Source: Caballeronia sp. NK8 (GTDB lineage: Bacteria > Pseudomonadota > Gammaproteobacteria > Burkholderiales > Burkholderiaceae). From it: a stretch of DNA of 64,000 nucleotides. Positions 54,459-63,914 of the stretch are shown piece by piece. The position numbers were made by a program, and so were the translations under genes. The stretch covers positions 496,001 to 560,000 of the forward strand of contig NZ_AP024326.1 in assembly GCF_018408855.1 (NCBI RefSeq), in the 5' to 3' direction. The stretch's first letter is position 1. Each line of letters opens with the position of its first letter. The notes under the pieces are model-generated. The model was not told where the DNA came from, did not search any database, and was given only the letters and a program-made list of their open reading frames with translations.

Positions 54459-55033
54459 AGTCGCTCTCCGGTTTGCCTGCGGCATGCAGGTGTCCTGCGG
54501 TCAGCGCAAGTTAGATGCCGCGTCGTGGGCGCCAGCGTGCCAGCCGAGCGCGCGCCTACTATATAGAACGATTTGAAGCGTGGGCTACGAAATCCCTACC
54601 ACAATTCAATGGTGATAATTCGTATTTTCACGCTTATTCCCCTATAGATGGCGAAATATTTGCATTCAGACGCAATTAAATTCTGGTCTCCGCGACGCTT
54701 AGAGTACGGTCATCAACGCGGAGTAGAAAGTAAGCGTGCTGTCGTGATTCGTATCACGGTTGCTGCTCGTCAGAAGGAGGCCCATCAAGAGTTGAGATGC
54801 GGCTTGCCGCGGATCCCTGTCGGACGATTGCGCGCTATGCTGTTACGGGACTAAGCATTAAAGGGCCCGATATGCCGTCGAACAGAGCCGACCGGTTGGC
54901 GACCGGGGTGCGGAGGGAACCGCGCTGTCGAGTTTGCGCCGCCGGCCAGACCGCAGCGCCTGCGTCTGAGTTTACGCCGTGACGCGGTAAGCCGCCCGCG
55001 CTATCATGGTGGGCATACGCAACGGGGTGACGC
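54459..55033. other. Intergenic stretch with one unassigned short frame
   Basis: A 68-codon frame (54648-54854) has no ribosome-binding site or family character. The 15-mer tgataattcgtattt (54613-54627) is shared with 41039-41053. I see no RNA gene. Confidence 0.4.
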
Positions 55034-55228
55034 ATGGGAAATATTTGGACCGAACCCGCCCTTAGCGGGCATGACACAAAGGAAGAGGCGGAAGCCTACG
55101 ACGCGTGGTTTCGCGAAGAAGTGCGCATGTCACTCGAAGAACAAGGTGCGGACATTCCTCACGATGAAGCGGTGGCGTGGATGCGCGCACGTATTGCCGA
55201 GCGGCGCAAGGTGACGAATGATCGTTGA
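55034..55228 (+). CDS. RelB/StbD-like antitoxin
   Basis: The 64-residue acidic protein (HDTKEEAEAYDAWFREEVRM, then PHDEAVAWMRARIAERRKV) is of the type that precedes ParE-like toxins and is shorter than classic antitoxins because it lacks a visible DNA-binding ribbon. Its end overlaps the toxin start by 11 bases. A ggggtg run stands before ATG 55034. Confidence 0.85.
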   Translation: MGNIWTEPALSGHDTKEEAEAYDAWFREEVRMSLEEQGADIPHDEAVAWMRARIAERRKVTNDR

Positions 55229-55490
55229 CTGGCGCCCGCGTGCGGTACGCCGACTCGACAAAATACACTCGCACCTCAGCGAAGAAAGCTTCCTCGCGGC
55301 CGACGCAGTATTCGACACGATTGTCGCGGCGGCCGCAACATTACCCAACCACCCGTACGCCTACCGCGAAGGCCGCGTGCCGAACACGCGCGAGATGGTC
55401 GTGCTTCCAAATTACATCATTGTCTATCGCGTAAAGCGCGACCGCATATTGATCGTGAATGTGCTCCACGCGCGCCAACGCTATCCGTGA
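55218..55490 (+). CDS. RelE/ParE-family toxin, second copy
   Basis: The 90-residue protein begins VDWRPRAVRRLDKIHSHLSE and ends VVLPNYIIVYRVKRDRILIV, then NVLHARQRYP, the common C-terminus of RelE/ParE toxins. The start ATG 55218 lies within the antitoxin gene with aaggtg before it. Not closely similar to the ParE at 47287. Confidence 0.93.
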   Translation: MIVDWRPRAVRRLDKIHSHLSEESFLAADAVFDTIVAAAATLPNHPYAYREGRVPNTREMVVLPNYIIVYRVKRDRILIVNVLHARQRYP

Positions 55491-56001
55491 TCGAGATTGG
55501 GTCCGGCGACCGGGCGGTAAGGGCCGACGCCTGCGATGGATCGATGCGACGTTGCCGGTATCTAACTGCGCCTCGTCAATTCAATTAGTTGCCCTAATGA
55601 AAATGCGATAATTCCTTTCATGTCAAATAAAGTCAGCTGGGCAAAGTGAAACACGCCAGCACAGGGGTCATCTCATACTAAACCGGGTGCCTCGATTCCC
55701 ATATGAAATCGACGCAGGAACTGCGATGGATTGATCCTACTTGCTACCGCCGTCACGCCCAAAGGCCCGGGCCGCGTCATGCGGCGACAAGAACGGCCGT
55801 TTCTTGCCTGAACGCGAGCCGGTTCGAGATGCAAACAGTGTCCCTGTGCGTTGGCCCACGCAGCCCGAATCATCGTTGGTGGACCGCCCCCCATCTCGAC
55901 GCGATCCGAGAACAACTCTGGCGGCCACCGAGTCAAGTCCTACAAACCATCAACCATTGCGCTCTCCTTAACCTCAAGTGCCAGGATTGGTTCGCATTAC
56001 C
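55491..56001. other. Intergenic stretch, no gene supported
   Basis: About 0.5 kb between the toxin gene and doxX. Open frames on both strands overlap one another and are proline/arginine-rich, as in chance frames of GC-rich DNA. Confidence 0.4.
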
Positions 56002-56415
56002 TCACTTCCTATCTAGTGAGTAACGGCCAGGGCCTGTTGCGGCGAGCAGCAACAGGCCACCCATGATGCTAACGTTCTTGTAGAAATTGATCATGTTTGC
56101 GTACTGCGCCGTGCCCGTCATGGTCCAGTAGTGGTGGCCTATGAACGCGGTGCCGAGTGTATATAGACCCAGCAGCAAAGCCAGTGGGCGGGTGTAGAAG
56201 CCGACGATGATCGCGATGCCTACCACGAATTCCATCACGACCGCGACAACCGCAGAAAGCATCGGCGCGGGTGCGCCGACCGAAGTCATATAGCCAACAG
56301 TGCCTGAGAAGCCCGTCAGCTTCGGCCAGCCAAAGAGCACAAAAAGCGCCATCAGGAGCACGCGAGCGAGGAGAAGAAGTGCGTCCTTGCCTTGATCGAA
56401 AGAGAAGTAGCGCAT
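56002..56415 (-). CDS. DoxX-family membrane protein
   Basis: The 137-residue protein has four transmembrane helices ([74 protein letters not shown]), the DoxX pattern with the conserved FGWPKLTGF. DoxX proteins accompany redox and thiol-stress functions. No operon partner is seen. The ribosome-binding site is weak. Confidence 0.92.
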   Translation of the reverse strand: MRYFSFDQGKDALLLLARVLLMALFVLFGWPKLTGFSGTVGYMTSVGAPAPMLSAVVAVVMEFVVGIAIIVGFYTRPLALLLGLYTLGTAFIGHHYWTMTGTAQYANMINFYKNVSIMGGLLLLAATGPGRYSLDRK

Positions 56416-57044
56416 GGAAGGTTGGGCCTCGCGTAATAAAAAGTGTTTGTTACATAGCCTGTCAACAGTTCGGCGGCCGACATCCCGGATTCTCGGCGAT
56501 TTCGGGTTTGCTGACGACGGGTCTCTGCTTCCATCGTGGCTAACGATGATCGCGCTCAGATAGATTTGGGTGCGCGAAAGCTGCTGGCCTCAAGGGTTTG
56601 GCTGAAGGCGAAACCATTCAAGAGAATCGATTCAAGCCAGCAAAGGCGCATACAGGCGCCGCGTTGGCGTGTCTTTGCCTACCACTATTGGCCGTTCGAG
56701 CGCCGTGGGCATCGCGCCTGGGCAGCATCGAATTGTCCGATCCGATTCTTTTTAGCAAGAGAACTGCGCGCAGCTCCGCAGTGGGAAGCGCAGACCCGTT
56801 GCCGTCAGCGGTTATAAAGGGCCGCGAGGATTGTGTTCGGTGCTTCATCAGCCTTTCTCCCAGCGAAAGCACGTTCTGCTCGTCGGCAAGTCACCGCACG
56901 TAAGATTGCACTGGGGCCGCCGTCAATGATTTGACTGCATCGATGCGGAAACGTCAAACGCAAAGCGCGCGTTGTAGGGCTTTTTCCGTTGACTGCTCGT
57001 CTTGAAGATCAGTTAGATCGCATTCGACCGTGTGCATCCGAATT
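56416..57044. other. Intergenic stretch, nothing identified
   Basis: About 0.63 kb between convergent-side ends of minus-strand genes. No supported frame, RNA or repeat. Confidence 0.4.
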
Positions 57045-57500
57045 CTACGTCGATGGCCGGGAATCTGTTAGTTCATCACGACCGTCATCGTCGCGCGCTG
57101 GATACCGGTATTGACCAAATCGAAGGGCAACCGCACTGATTGCCAACACTGCTATGCCCAGTGTAGTAAGCAGAACATGTTGGTCCGCCGTGTCGGCCCG
57201 GTTGAGGATGAGATCTCGCGCGAGCGACGCCATCGCGATATAGAGCGGAAAACGCACCGGCAACTGCCCAAGACGTAGATATCGTGCGTCCATTGCAAGG
57301 ACTTCAAGATACAAGAACATCAGCAGAAGGTCGGTGAGCGAGACAGTGCCGGCCCTCAGGACCTTCCAGGTCTCTTGAGCCATGGCGAAGGCCGTGGCGA
57401 GGCCGATCAGGATCAGCACCGTCAGCTCGACCACGTTTATCACGTGGTCGAATCTTCGTCGGACGTTTTCGGTCAGGCCTTGTGTAAAGTGTTCTCTCAT
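57045..57500 (-). CDS. PsiE-family membrane protein (phosphate-starvation-inducible type)
   Basis: The 151-residue protein has four helices (VVELTVLILIGLATAFAMAQ; LTDLLLMFLYLEVLAMDARY; RFPLYIAMASLARDLIL; LLTTLGIAVLAISAVAL) and matches the PsiE pattern (FLYLEVLAM, ARDLIL). Function unknown; in E. coli it is induced by phosphate starvation. It lies just after the LysR gene on the same strand (23-base gap) and may be co-transcribed. Confidence 0.9.
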   Translation of the reverse strand: MREHFTQGLTENVRRRFDHVINVVELTVLILIGLATAFAMAQETWKVLRAGTVSLTDLLLMFLYLEVLAMDARYLRLGQLPVRFPLYIAMASLARDLILNRADTADQHVLLTTLGIAVLAISAVALRFGQYRYPARDDDGRDELTDSRPST

Positions 57501-57523
57501 TGAGGACCGTGCAGTGTTGGAAT

Positions 57524-58513
57524 TTAACGCAGCAACGATAAGTCTGGAAGCTCAGAAGCATCATCGTTGGCGGGTGCTTCAAGACAGTCTTCTTCCTTGC
57601 CGCGAGCGACGTACATCCTTTCCAGGATTTCAGGAATGCATGTCTTCAGCAACCTCACGATTGCACGTACCCGCGGCGGCACCGGGCGTTGTGCCTGGAT
57701 CAGGAGGTTCAGCTCGAAAGACGGTACCTCGTACCGAGGCAGAATCCGGACGAGCCGGCCGTCTGCGAGCGCATCGGCGCAAGCCAGATCCTCCAGCACG
57801 CCGATCCCGACGCCGGAGAGAATCGATTCATACACAGGCCGCCAATGACTGGTCCTGATAGCAGTGCGAATCGACGCGTTTTCCACAACGGTCGCGTCGT
57901 GCCGGAGCGGCAACTGGTCCGTGCCGAACATGGCCTGTACCCGAATGAACGGATGCCTGATCAGGTCCGACGGCTCCAGAATGAAGCCCTGCTGGCTCAG
58001 GTAGCCCGGCGCGGCAACAAGTGTACGCCCGATCTGCCCGAGTTGACGGGCAATGAACGCGCCTTCTCCAAGCGGGCCCAGACGAAACGAAATGTCCACG
58101 CCCTCGGTCACGAGGTCGGCTACCCTATCGTTCAACACCAGTTCCAGTTCGAGCTGCGGATATGCCGCGCGTACGAGCGCCAAGGTCTTCGTGACGACGG
58201 TCTCGCCAAAGCAGTGAGGCGCCGCGAGGCGAATCGTTCCTCTGATTGCTTCCTCATCATTCGACATTTCAGACACCGCTTGTTCTACTGCAGACAGAAT
58301 TCTCTTGCTACGCTCATAGAAGGCGATGCCGTCGGGCGTGCAATTGAATGCGCGGGCACTGCGAAGCAGGAGCCGGCAACCGAGATATTTTTCGAGCCGC
58401 TCGATGCGCTCGCTCGTGGCCGGCTGTCCGATGCCGAGGTCTCTCGCCGCGTTGGAGATACTCCCGCGTTCGACGACCCTGACGTATATGCGCATGGCTT
58501 CCAGAAGATTCAC
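57524..58513 (-). CDS. LysR-family transcriptional regulator
   Basis: The 329-residue protein starts MNLLEAMRIYVRVVERGSIS, with the winged helix NAARDLGIGQPATSERIERL in residues 20-40, and a normal effector domain. The C-terminus carries about 25 extra, acidic residues. It belongs to the group of LysR proteins that often regulate neighbouring oxidoreductases (the CrgA-like YhaJ/YafC style). Divergent from the MocR-type gene with 337 bases between. Confidence 0.92.
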   Translation of the reverse strand: MNLLEAMRIYVRVVERGSISNAARDLGIGQPATSERIERLEKYLGCRLLLRSARAFNCTPDGIAFYERSKRILSAVEQAVSEMSNDEEAIRGTIRLAAPHCFGETVVTKTLALVRAAYPQLELELVLNDRVADLVTEGVDISFRLGPLGEGAFIARQLGQIGRTLVAAPGYLSQQGFILEPSDLIRHPFIRVQAMFGTDQLPLRHDATVVENASIRTAIRTSHWRPVYESILSGVGIGVLEDLACADALADGRLVRILPRYEVPSFELNLLIQAQRPVPPRVRAIVRLLKTCIPEILERMYVARGKEEDCLEAPANDDASELPDLSLLR

Positions 58514-58850
58514 TTTATTCGCCCCGCCTTTGCGCCGTCACAATTATGAGACGCCGGGCCTGCGCGCCACCGATGGTCTGCTCCTGTCGATTCCTTCCAA
58601 TTTGCCTTTTTCATTCTCTAGCCTCGATCGTTGTGCGCGGGTCGCGGCATCGCGATTTCGAATCGTGTATTCGATGGAGGAAAGAGTACGGCTGGAGCGC
58701 CTGTCGCGGAGTGCACAGATCGGGCTGGCTCCCGTCATTACAGTTTTTGATACGATCTCGGCACCGGGCGACAATCTGTCGGCGCGAGCGCGCCCGCGCC
58801 AGGAAGGCGGCCAATACCACTCATGCAGCGGACGTCACGGGAGCCGTCGA
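58514..58850. promoter_or_regulatory. Divergent intergenic region between LysR and MocR-type regulators
   Basis: The 337 bases between the two starts must hold both promoters. MocR-type regulators usually bind direct repeats here; I cannot point to a specific one. A weak purine tract (acgggagccg) stands before ATG 58851. Confidence 0.45.
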
Positions 58851-60278
58851 ATGAATCTCTACGAGAAGCTTGCAGACGACATCGAGCGGTCGATCCGGCA
58901 AGGCGTGTACCGCCATGGCGAGCGCCTTCCATCGGTTCGTCAGACAAGTCAGCAACATCGGATCAGCGTCACGACGGCCATTCGCGCGTACTTGTTACTC
59001 GAAAGCCGCGGCTTGGTGACGAGCAAACCCCAGTCGGGCTATTTCGTCAATTTCCACGGCGACGCGGACGAGCGGAAGCTGCTCGAGCTACGGCCGTCGA
59101 GACCGATCCCGATCTCGTCGCCAGTGGACGTCAGCCGATTGGTGCTCTCGACGCTGCGTTCGATCGGTGTCGACGATGCGGTACCGCTCGGTTCGCCCTA
59201 CCCCGACCCCAGTCTGTTTCCGTTCGAGCGGATCAACCGCTATGCCTACGACGCCGGACGGGGCAAGGCGCAATGGGGCGTGACGGATGCGCTGCCGCCG
59301 GGCAACGCGAAGCTCGTGCGGCAAATCGCGCGTCGCTACCTCGAGAACGGCATGGCGGTCGATCCGAATGAGATCATCATTACGGTCGGCGCGACCGAGG
59401 CCATCAATCTATGTCTTCAGGCGGTCGCAAAACCCGGCGATGTGATCGCGGTCGAGTCACCGACGTTTTATGCCATGCTCCATGCGATCGAACGCATGGG
59501 CATGAAGGCAATTGAAGTATCGACTCATCCGGAGTACGGCATCGATATCGAGGCGCTTGCCGCGATCGTCAAGTCGCAGACGGTCACCGCCTGTATGGTC
59601 ATGCCCAATTTCCAGAATCCGCTTGGTTTCCAGATGCCGGACGATCGCAAGCGGGAGCTTGTTCAATTCCTAAACGCGCAGGACATCCCGGTCATCGAGA
59701 ACGGCGTCTACAACGAGCTGCACTTCGACCGCGCCCACCCGAGCACCTTGAAGTCTTTCGACACCAAGGGACTGGTGCTTCACTGCTCCTCGTTCTCGAA
59801 GAGCCTGACGTCGGCTTACCGGATCGGCTGGGCGTTGCCGGGCCGCTATCGCGATCGCGTCGAGAAGCTCAAGTTCCTGAATACGCTGACCTCGCCGGCG
59901 ATTCCACAACTGGCGATAGCGGAGTTCCTCGAACGCGACGGGTACGAGCATCACCTGAGACGGGTGCGGAAGGCGTATGCACAGCAGGCCAATCTGATGA
60001 AGGCGATCGTTTCGCGTTTCTTTCCCGAGGGGACGCGCATATCCAACCCCGCGGGGGGATACGTGCTGTGGATCGAATTGCCGTCCAGTGTCGACGCGAT
60101 GCGTCTCTACAGGCTCACGCTCGATCAGGGCATCACGATCGGTCCGGGCTACATGTTCTCGGTTTCCGAGTCGACCTACCGGAATTTCATACGGCTCAAC
60201 TACAGCAGCCCTTGGTCGAGCGAGATCGAGCAGGCCGTGATTACCGTCGGCAAGCTCGTCGCAACGTGTGCTCGCTAG
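58851..60278 (+). CDS. MocR/PdxR-type regulator (GntR winged helix plus aminotransferase fold)
   Basis: The 475-residue protein has an N-terminal GntR winged helix (LADDIERSIRQGVYRHGERL, then PSVRQTSQQHRISVTTAIRA) and a fold-type-I aminotransferase domain from residue about 100. The PLP-binding site is visible: SSFSKSLTSAYRIGW with the Schiff-base lysine, plus VMPNFQNPLGFQMP and ENGVYNELHF. Such proteins sense PLP, or an amine bound to it, and regulate genes rather than transaminate. ATG 58851 is chosen because the upstream extension to 58326 overlaps the LysR gene antisense. Target genes unknown. Confidence 0.92.
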   Translation: MNLYEKLADDIERSIRQGVYRHGERLPSVRQTSQQHRISVTTAIRAYLLLESRGLVTSKPQSGYFVNFHGDADERKLLELRPSRPIPISSPVDVSRLVLSTLRSIGVDDAVPLGSPYPDPSLFPFERINRYAYDAGRGKAQWGVTDALPPGNAKLVRQIARRYLENGMAVDPNEIIITVGATEAINLCLQAVAKPGDVIAVESPTFYAMLHAIERMGMKAIEVSTHPEYGIDIEALAAIVKSQTVTACMVMPNFQNPLGFQMPDDRKRELVQFLNAQDIPVIENGVYNELHFDRAHPSTLKSFDTKGLVLHCSSFSKSLTSAYRIGWALPGRYRDRVEKLKFLNTLTSPAIPQLAIAEFLERDGYEHHLRRVRKAYAQQANLMKAIVSRFFPEGTRISNPAGGYVLWIELPSSVDAMRLYRLTLDQGITIGPGYMFSVSESTYRNFIRLNYSSPWSSEIEQAVITVGKLVATCAR

Positions 60279-60316
60279 CGTCTCCCGCTTTGTCTGCTTC
60301 ACGGGCCGGCACACCG

Positions 60317-61420
60317 TCAGCCCCCGACAAGCGACATGCGGACCGTCGGATAGACTCGTCCTGATCCCTTCTTTCGCTGCGTCGACCGAAGTTCGGAGTA
60401 GCGGTCATCGCGCTGGACCCACCGGCTGCGGACGGCCACGGCCAGTTGTTCGACCGACGCGGTATCCGTGAGCCATGGCGTAAGGTCCGCACCTTCCTTG
60501 GCGAACAGGCATGAATAAACCCGTCCGTCGGCGGACATGCGGGCGCGCGAGCACGAACCGCAGAAGGGCTGCGATACGCTCGCAATGAATCCGACGTCAC
60601 CTTCACCGCCGGCATGGCGATAGTTGACCGCGGTGCCCCTCTCCTCGGCAACCGCGTGAGGAATCAAGCGAAACTCCGACTCGACGACGTCCCGAATCTC
60701 GCGGGCCGTCATCACGTTCGCGTTCGACCAATCCGCCGCGCCCCCCACGTCCATGTACTCGATGAAGCGCACCGCCACGCCGGTGCCTTTGAAAAGCCGC
60801 ACGAGTGGCAAAATCTGGCTGTCGTTCACGCCTCGCTCGACCACGGTGTTCACCTTGATCGGATCGAGACCGACCGCGCGCGCCGTCTCGATCCCCTTCA
60901 GTATGCGAGACACAGGTATGTCGATATCACTCATCCTGCGGAACACGGCGTAATCGACGGCGTCGAGACTGACCGTCACACGATCCAGACCGGCGTTACG
61001 AAGCGATTGCGCCTTCGCGGCAAGAAGGGAACCGTTCGTCGTGAGCGCGAGTTCCATCGCCTTGCCGCTTATGGTCGTCACTTTCGCGAGCTGCTCTATC
61101 AGCGATTCGAGGCCACGCCGTAAGAGCGGCTCGCCACCGGTGATACGAATCTTTTCCACGCCGAGCAATGCGAACGCCCTCGCGAGCTTGAGCATTTGCG
61201 CGAACGACAGGCGTTCCGAAGACGGCAGAAATGGATAGTCTGCACCGAACGTCTCCCGGGGCATGCAGTAGGTGCAGCGAAAATTGCATTGATCGATAAC
61301 CGACAGCCGCAAATCCCGCAGGGGACGATCCAGCCTGTCGAGAATGGGCGTGGCTTGACCGGCGGATAGGCGATCACGGGACGCCGTATCCGCTGGTATC
61401 GGCTGGTCGATTATCTTCAC
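60317..61420 (-). CDS. moaA: GTP 3',8-cyclase MoaA (molybdenum cofactor biosynthesis)
   Basis: The 367-residue radical-SAM enzyme carries the N-terminal CxxxCxxC cluster (SVIDQCNFRCTYCMPRE, near residue 45), the SAM-binding GGEPLLR and the second cluster FCGSCSRARM with a third cysteine (YSC) further on. It ends in the required GG (MSLVGG). It converts GTP to 3',8-cyclo-H2GTP. The start codon is GTG at 61420. It is convergent with the MocR-type gene; no other moa gene lies nearby, so it may be a second copy. The decayed molybdoenzyme at 15 kb would have needed the cofactor. Confidence 0.95.
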   Translation of the reverse strand: MKIIDQPIPADTASRDRLSAGQATPILDRLDRPLRDLRLSVIDQCNFRCTYCMPRETFGADYPFLPSSERLSFAQMLKLARAFALLGVEKIRITGGEPLLRRGLESLIEQLAKVTTISGKAMELALTTNGSLLAAKAQSLRNAGLDRVTVSLDAVDYAVFRRMSDIDIPVSRILKGIETARAVGLDPIKVNTVVERGVNDSQILPLVRLFKGTGVAVRFIEYMDVGGAADWSNANVMTAREIRDVVESEFRLIPHAVAEERGTAVNYRHAGGEGDVGFIASVSQPFCGSCSRARMSADGRVYSCLFAKEGADLTPWLTDTASVEQLAVAVRSRWVQRDDRYSELRSTQRKKGSGRVYPTVRMSLVGG

Positions 61421-61616
61421 GATCTATTCGAGAATGAACTGCGAGTGGTAGGGCCGGGGAGCGGCCGTCAATGTTCCGAGCGAAGCGCGTGCGCCCGGCG
61501 CATTAGCTGTCCTGCAGGATAGTCGCTTGGCGGGTGCCTGCGACGCACAGTTCGCGTCGACATCCGGAAGCACAGTCTTGCACGCCCACCCCGACGCGGA
61601 CCCACGCACCGCACAA

Positions 61617-62525
61617 TCAAGTCAGTTGATACGGACGTACGGGTACGACCTCGTCGGGAATCTTGCATCCACGCAGCTCCAAAATGGATCGTTCAATGTT
61701 GCGCGTAATGGCGTCGAGCGCCAGCTCATTCGGCGCGACGGAAAACGGCACTGCGACTTCACTCGCGATCGCTTCCAGCGCGATCAGCGTATATGAGATG
61801 AAAACACAAAGCAGAGGCGTGAAAAATTCCGTCGAATCGACGAGACCGAACGGGAGCAAAATGCAATAGGCGTAGACGGTCCGATGAAGCAATACGCTGT
61901 AGGAAAACGGAATAGGCGTCGACGCGATTCGCTCGCATCCGCCAATTGCCTTACCCAGTTCGTTGATTTGTGCGTCGAACATCCAGCGCTTCGTCTCCGA
62001 AGCCAACGAGCGCGTCTGCAAATCGGCCACATCCCGACGAACGTCATTGAGAAGCGCCGTGGACTTGTAGAAGGTGCGGTGCAACGCCTCGGTCCGCGCG
62101 CGCCCGAGTAAGGGGAGAAGATCCGGAACCGGATCGGTTCGACGCAGCTCGTGCTTCAGCGCATAGATGCAGGCGATGAGCGTGCGGGCTATGTGCGTGC
62201 TGTCCGAGCCCGGCGGGACGTAGCACAATATCTGCGACGTCAGCGACCGCGCGGAGATCAGAAGATTGCCCCAAAGAAGGCGCGCCTCTTTGAACCGTTC
62301 ATAGCTCGCGTTATTGCGAAACGCGAGAATATGGCGAGAGCGAGACCGAACAATGTGAAGGGCGCCTTTGAGCGGAATCTTCTCGCCGAAAATGCGCCCC
62401 TGCGTGAGCACGGCGGGACTGCTGACAATCCCCATGAAAACCAGCTGCGGGATAATCGATTGCAACACAGAACCGTTCCGGACGAACAGCAAACGGAACC
62501 AGTTCTAGTTTGACCTCACGATCAT
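61617..62525 (-). pseudogene. Bestrophin-like (UPF0187) channel gene with amber codon 7 and twin frameshifts
   Basis: The native start is ATG 62525: IVRSN, then TAG at codon 7 (62505-62507), then NWFRLLFVRNGSVLQSIIPQ. Further on, the expected segment FTLFGLALAIF lies one frame off between about 62340 and 62375, replaced in frame by ALHIVRSRSRHI. The original frame returns at LAFRNNASYERF and runs to 61617 with the family pattern (FYKSTALLNDVRRDVADLQ, FISYTLIALEAIASEVAVPF). A restart at TTG 62492 would avoid the stop but not the damaged first helix. The gene is likely inactive. Confidence 0.8.
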
Positions 62526-62674
62526 GATTTGCTCTCTCGATGTACCGATAGCGCCGTTGGCGTCAGTGATACCCTGCGCCCCCTTCCCCACCGCCCCGGA
62601 ACACGCGGATCTGGCCGAACATCGTTCCGCCTTCACTGACCATCTGGGAAGCCGCTTCAAGTCACTCGAGCCAG

Positions 62675-62805
62675 CTATTCGCGCTTGTCGGGACGGTCCG
62701 GCTTGGCAAAGTGCGCGTTGTAAGTGGCCATGAAGCTGGGCGCATAGGCGTTGGCTAGTTCGACGGTGATGATGCAGCGCAGGTGCAACTCCTTGAGTTA
62801 TACGC
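62675..62805 (-). pseudogene. ISNCY-type transposase fragment
   Basis: The minus strand encodes LKELHLRCIITVELANAYAP and then SFMATYNAHFAKPDRPDKRE up to TAG 62675-62677, matching the region after the catalytic glutamate in the transposase at 41210 (VKELRLRGINTQEDANAYAP). About 40 codons remain. Confidence 0.72.
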
Positions 62806-62879
62806 GGAGCTCCAAAGCGCTTGCATTGAAGGTCCAACGGTTGGCGGAGGATATCGTACCGAACGCTCCGGACTCTCAA

Positions 62880-63660
62880 CCCATGCGCCTGTTCGATCTT
62901 CACAGCAAGGACCTCGTCGTGCGACCTTCGGTGCATTTTAGCCCGCTCCTCGCGCAGCCATCGGATGCAGAGGCAAGTCGCCTTCGACAAGCCATTTATC
63001 AAGCACCTCCCCAAGCGCAACTTCCGGACATCATCCTCGAGACAGATAGCGCCACGCGATTTAGCTGGTTCCTGCTTGGACGCGAGCCGCGCTCTCGGGG
63101 CGAATTGTTAATGGTTTACGCAGCGGTGCCCGCGCACGGCACCTCGCTCTCAGCGGCGGAACTGTGACGAACCCTCGAACGACGCCATCCGGCAGATAAT
63201 GAACCGTCTTTGCACAGCTTGCAGTCGATACGCATGGATTTACGGCTTTCGCGATGGGTCTGGTCCGCGCATTGGGATTCGATCTCTTCCCTCGCCTATC
63301 CCATCTTCGGGTCGTCGGCTTCCCGTTCCTCGCAATCAGGACGTTCCAGAAGAGGTTTCCGCAATCACGGATCGTGATGTCCGGACCGACCTCATCGTAG
63401 AGTTTTGGGACGAGTTTGTCAGGATTGCTGCCTCGATTCGCTCTGGAAAGTGCACTGCTGTGCGGGCCCTCACCCGTTTTGGGTCTGCGGCGCGCGGACA
63501 ACCCGTTTATGAAGGCGACGTGCACATCGGGCGACTATTCCGCACCGGTTAGCTGTCTCGCCCGCGCTGACATTGCTCACGAATATTTTGATGGCGTGGA
63601 ACACCACGCATATGCAACGTGCGCTCGAGAGGCCGCAAGCCTCCGGACATGAATTGCCGC
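62880..63660 (+). pseudogene. Tn3-family transposase remnant in several frames
   Basis: Consecutive pieces match TnpA of Tn3-type transposons in order: LPDIILETDSATRFSWFLLG, then SRGELLMVYAAVPAHGTSLS; VDTHGFTAFAMGLVRALGFD, then LFPRLSHLRVVGF; EFWDEFVRIAASIRSGKCTA, then GSAARGQPVYEGDVHIGRLF; and LTNILMAWNTTHMQRALERP. They lie in three reading frames, with stops and indels between. No inverted repeats of the transposon are seen. Confidence 0.85.
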
Positions 63661-63914
63661 AACCGATTTGAGGCGAGACGGATTGCGCCGACTTATCTTC
63701 ACACGCGTCTTCGCATGTTCGCGGTATCTAACGACGCATTATAGGTGTTGACGCAGAGTTGGTAGCTTTGCCAAAGATTCCTTCGACGTAGGAGCCTGAG
63801 CACTGATCCGAAGGCATGTTCTCTCGCATCCTTGTATAGTAGTCGGCGATCGCAGCACTTTGGACCACCGCCGCGCCTCTACCCAAGTCGATGGATTGGA
63901 CGATAAGGGAAACG
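63661..63914. promoter_or_regulatory. Upstream region of the cbpA-like gene
   Basis: No gene is supported. The promoter for the last gene should lie here; a run cttgtatagtag at 63830 could be a -10 region. The ribosome-binding site aaggga lies just before ATG 63915. Confidence 0.35.

Noticed and set aside
58326..58850. N-terminal extension of the MocR-type gene
   Set aside because: It overlaps the LysR gene antisense, and the GntR domain begins exactly at 58851.
62505..63020. 171-codon minus-strand frame taken as its own gene
   Set aside because: Its last six codons are the start of the bestrophin gene up to the amber codon. The remainder is antisense to transposase debris.
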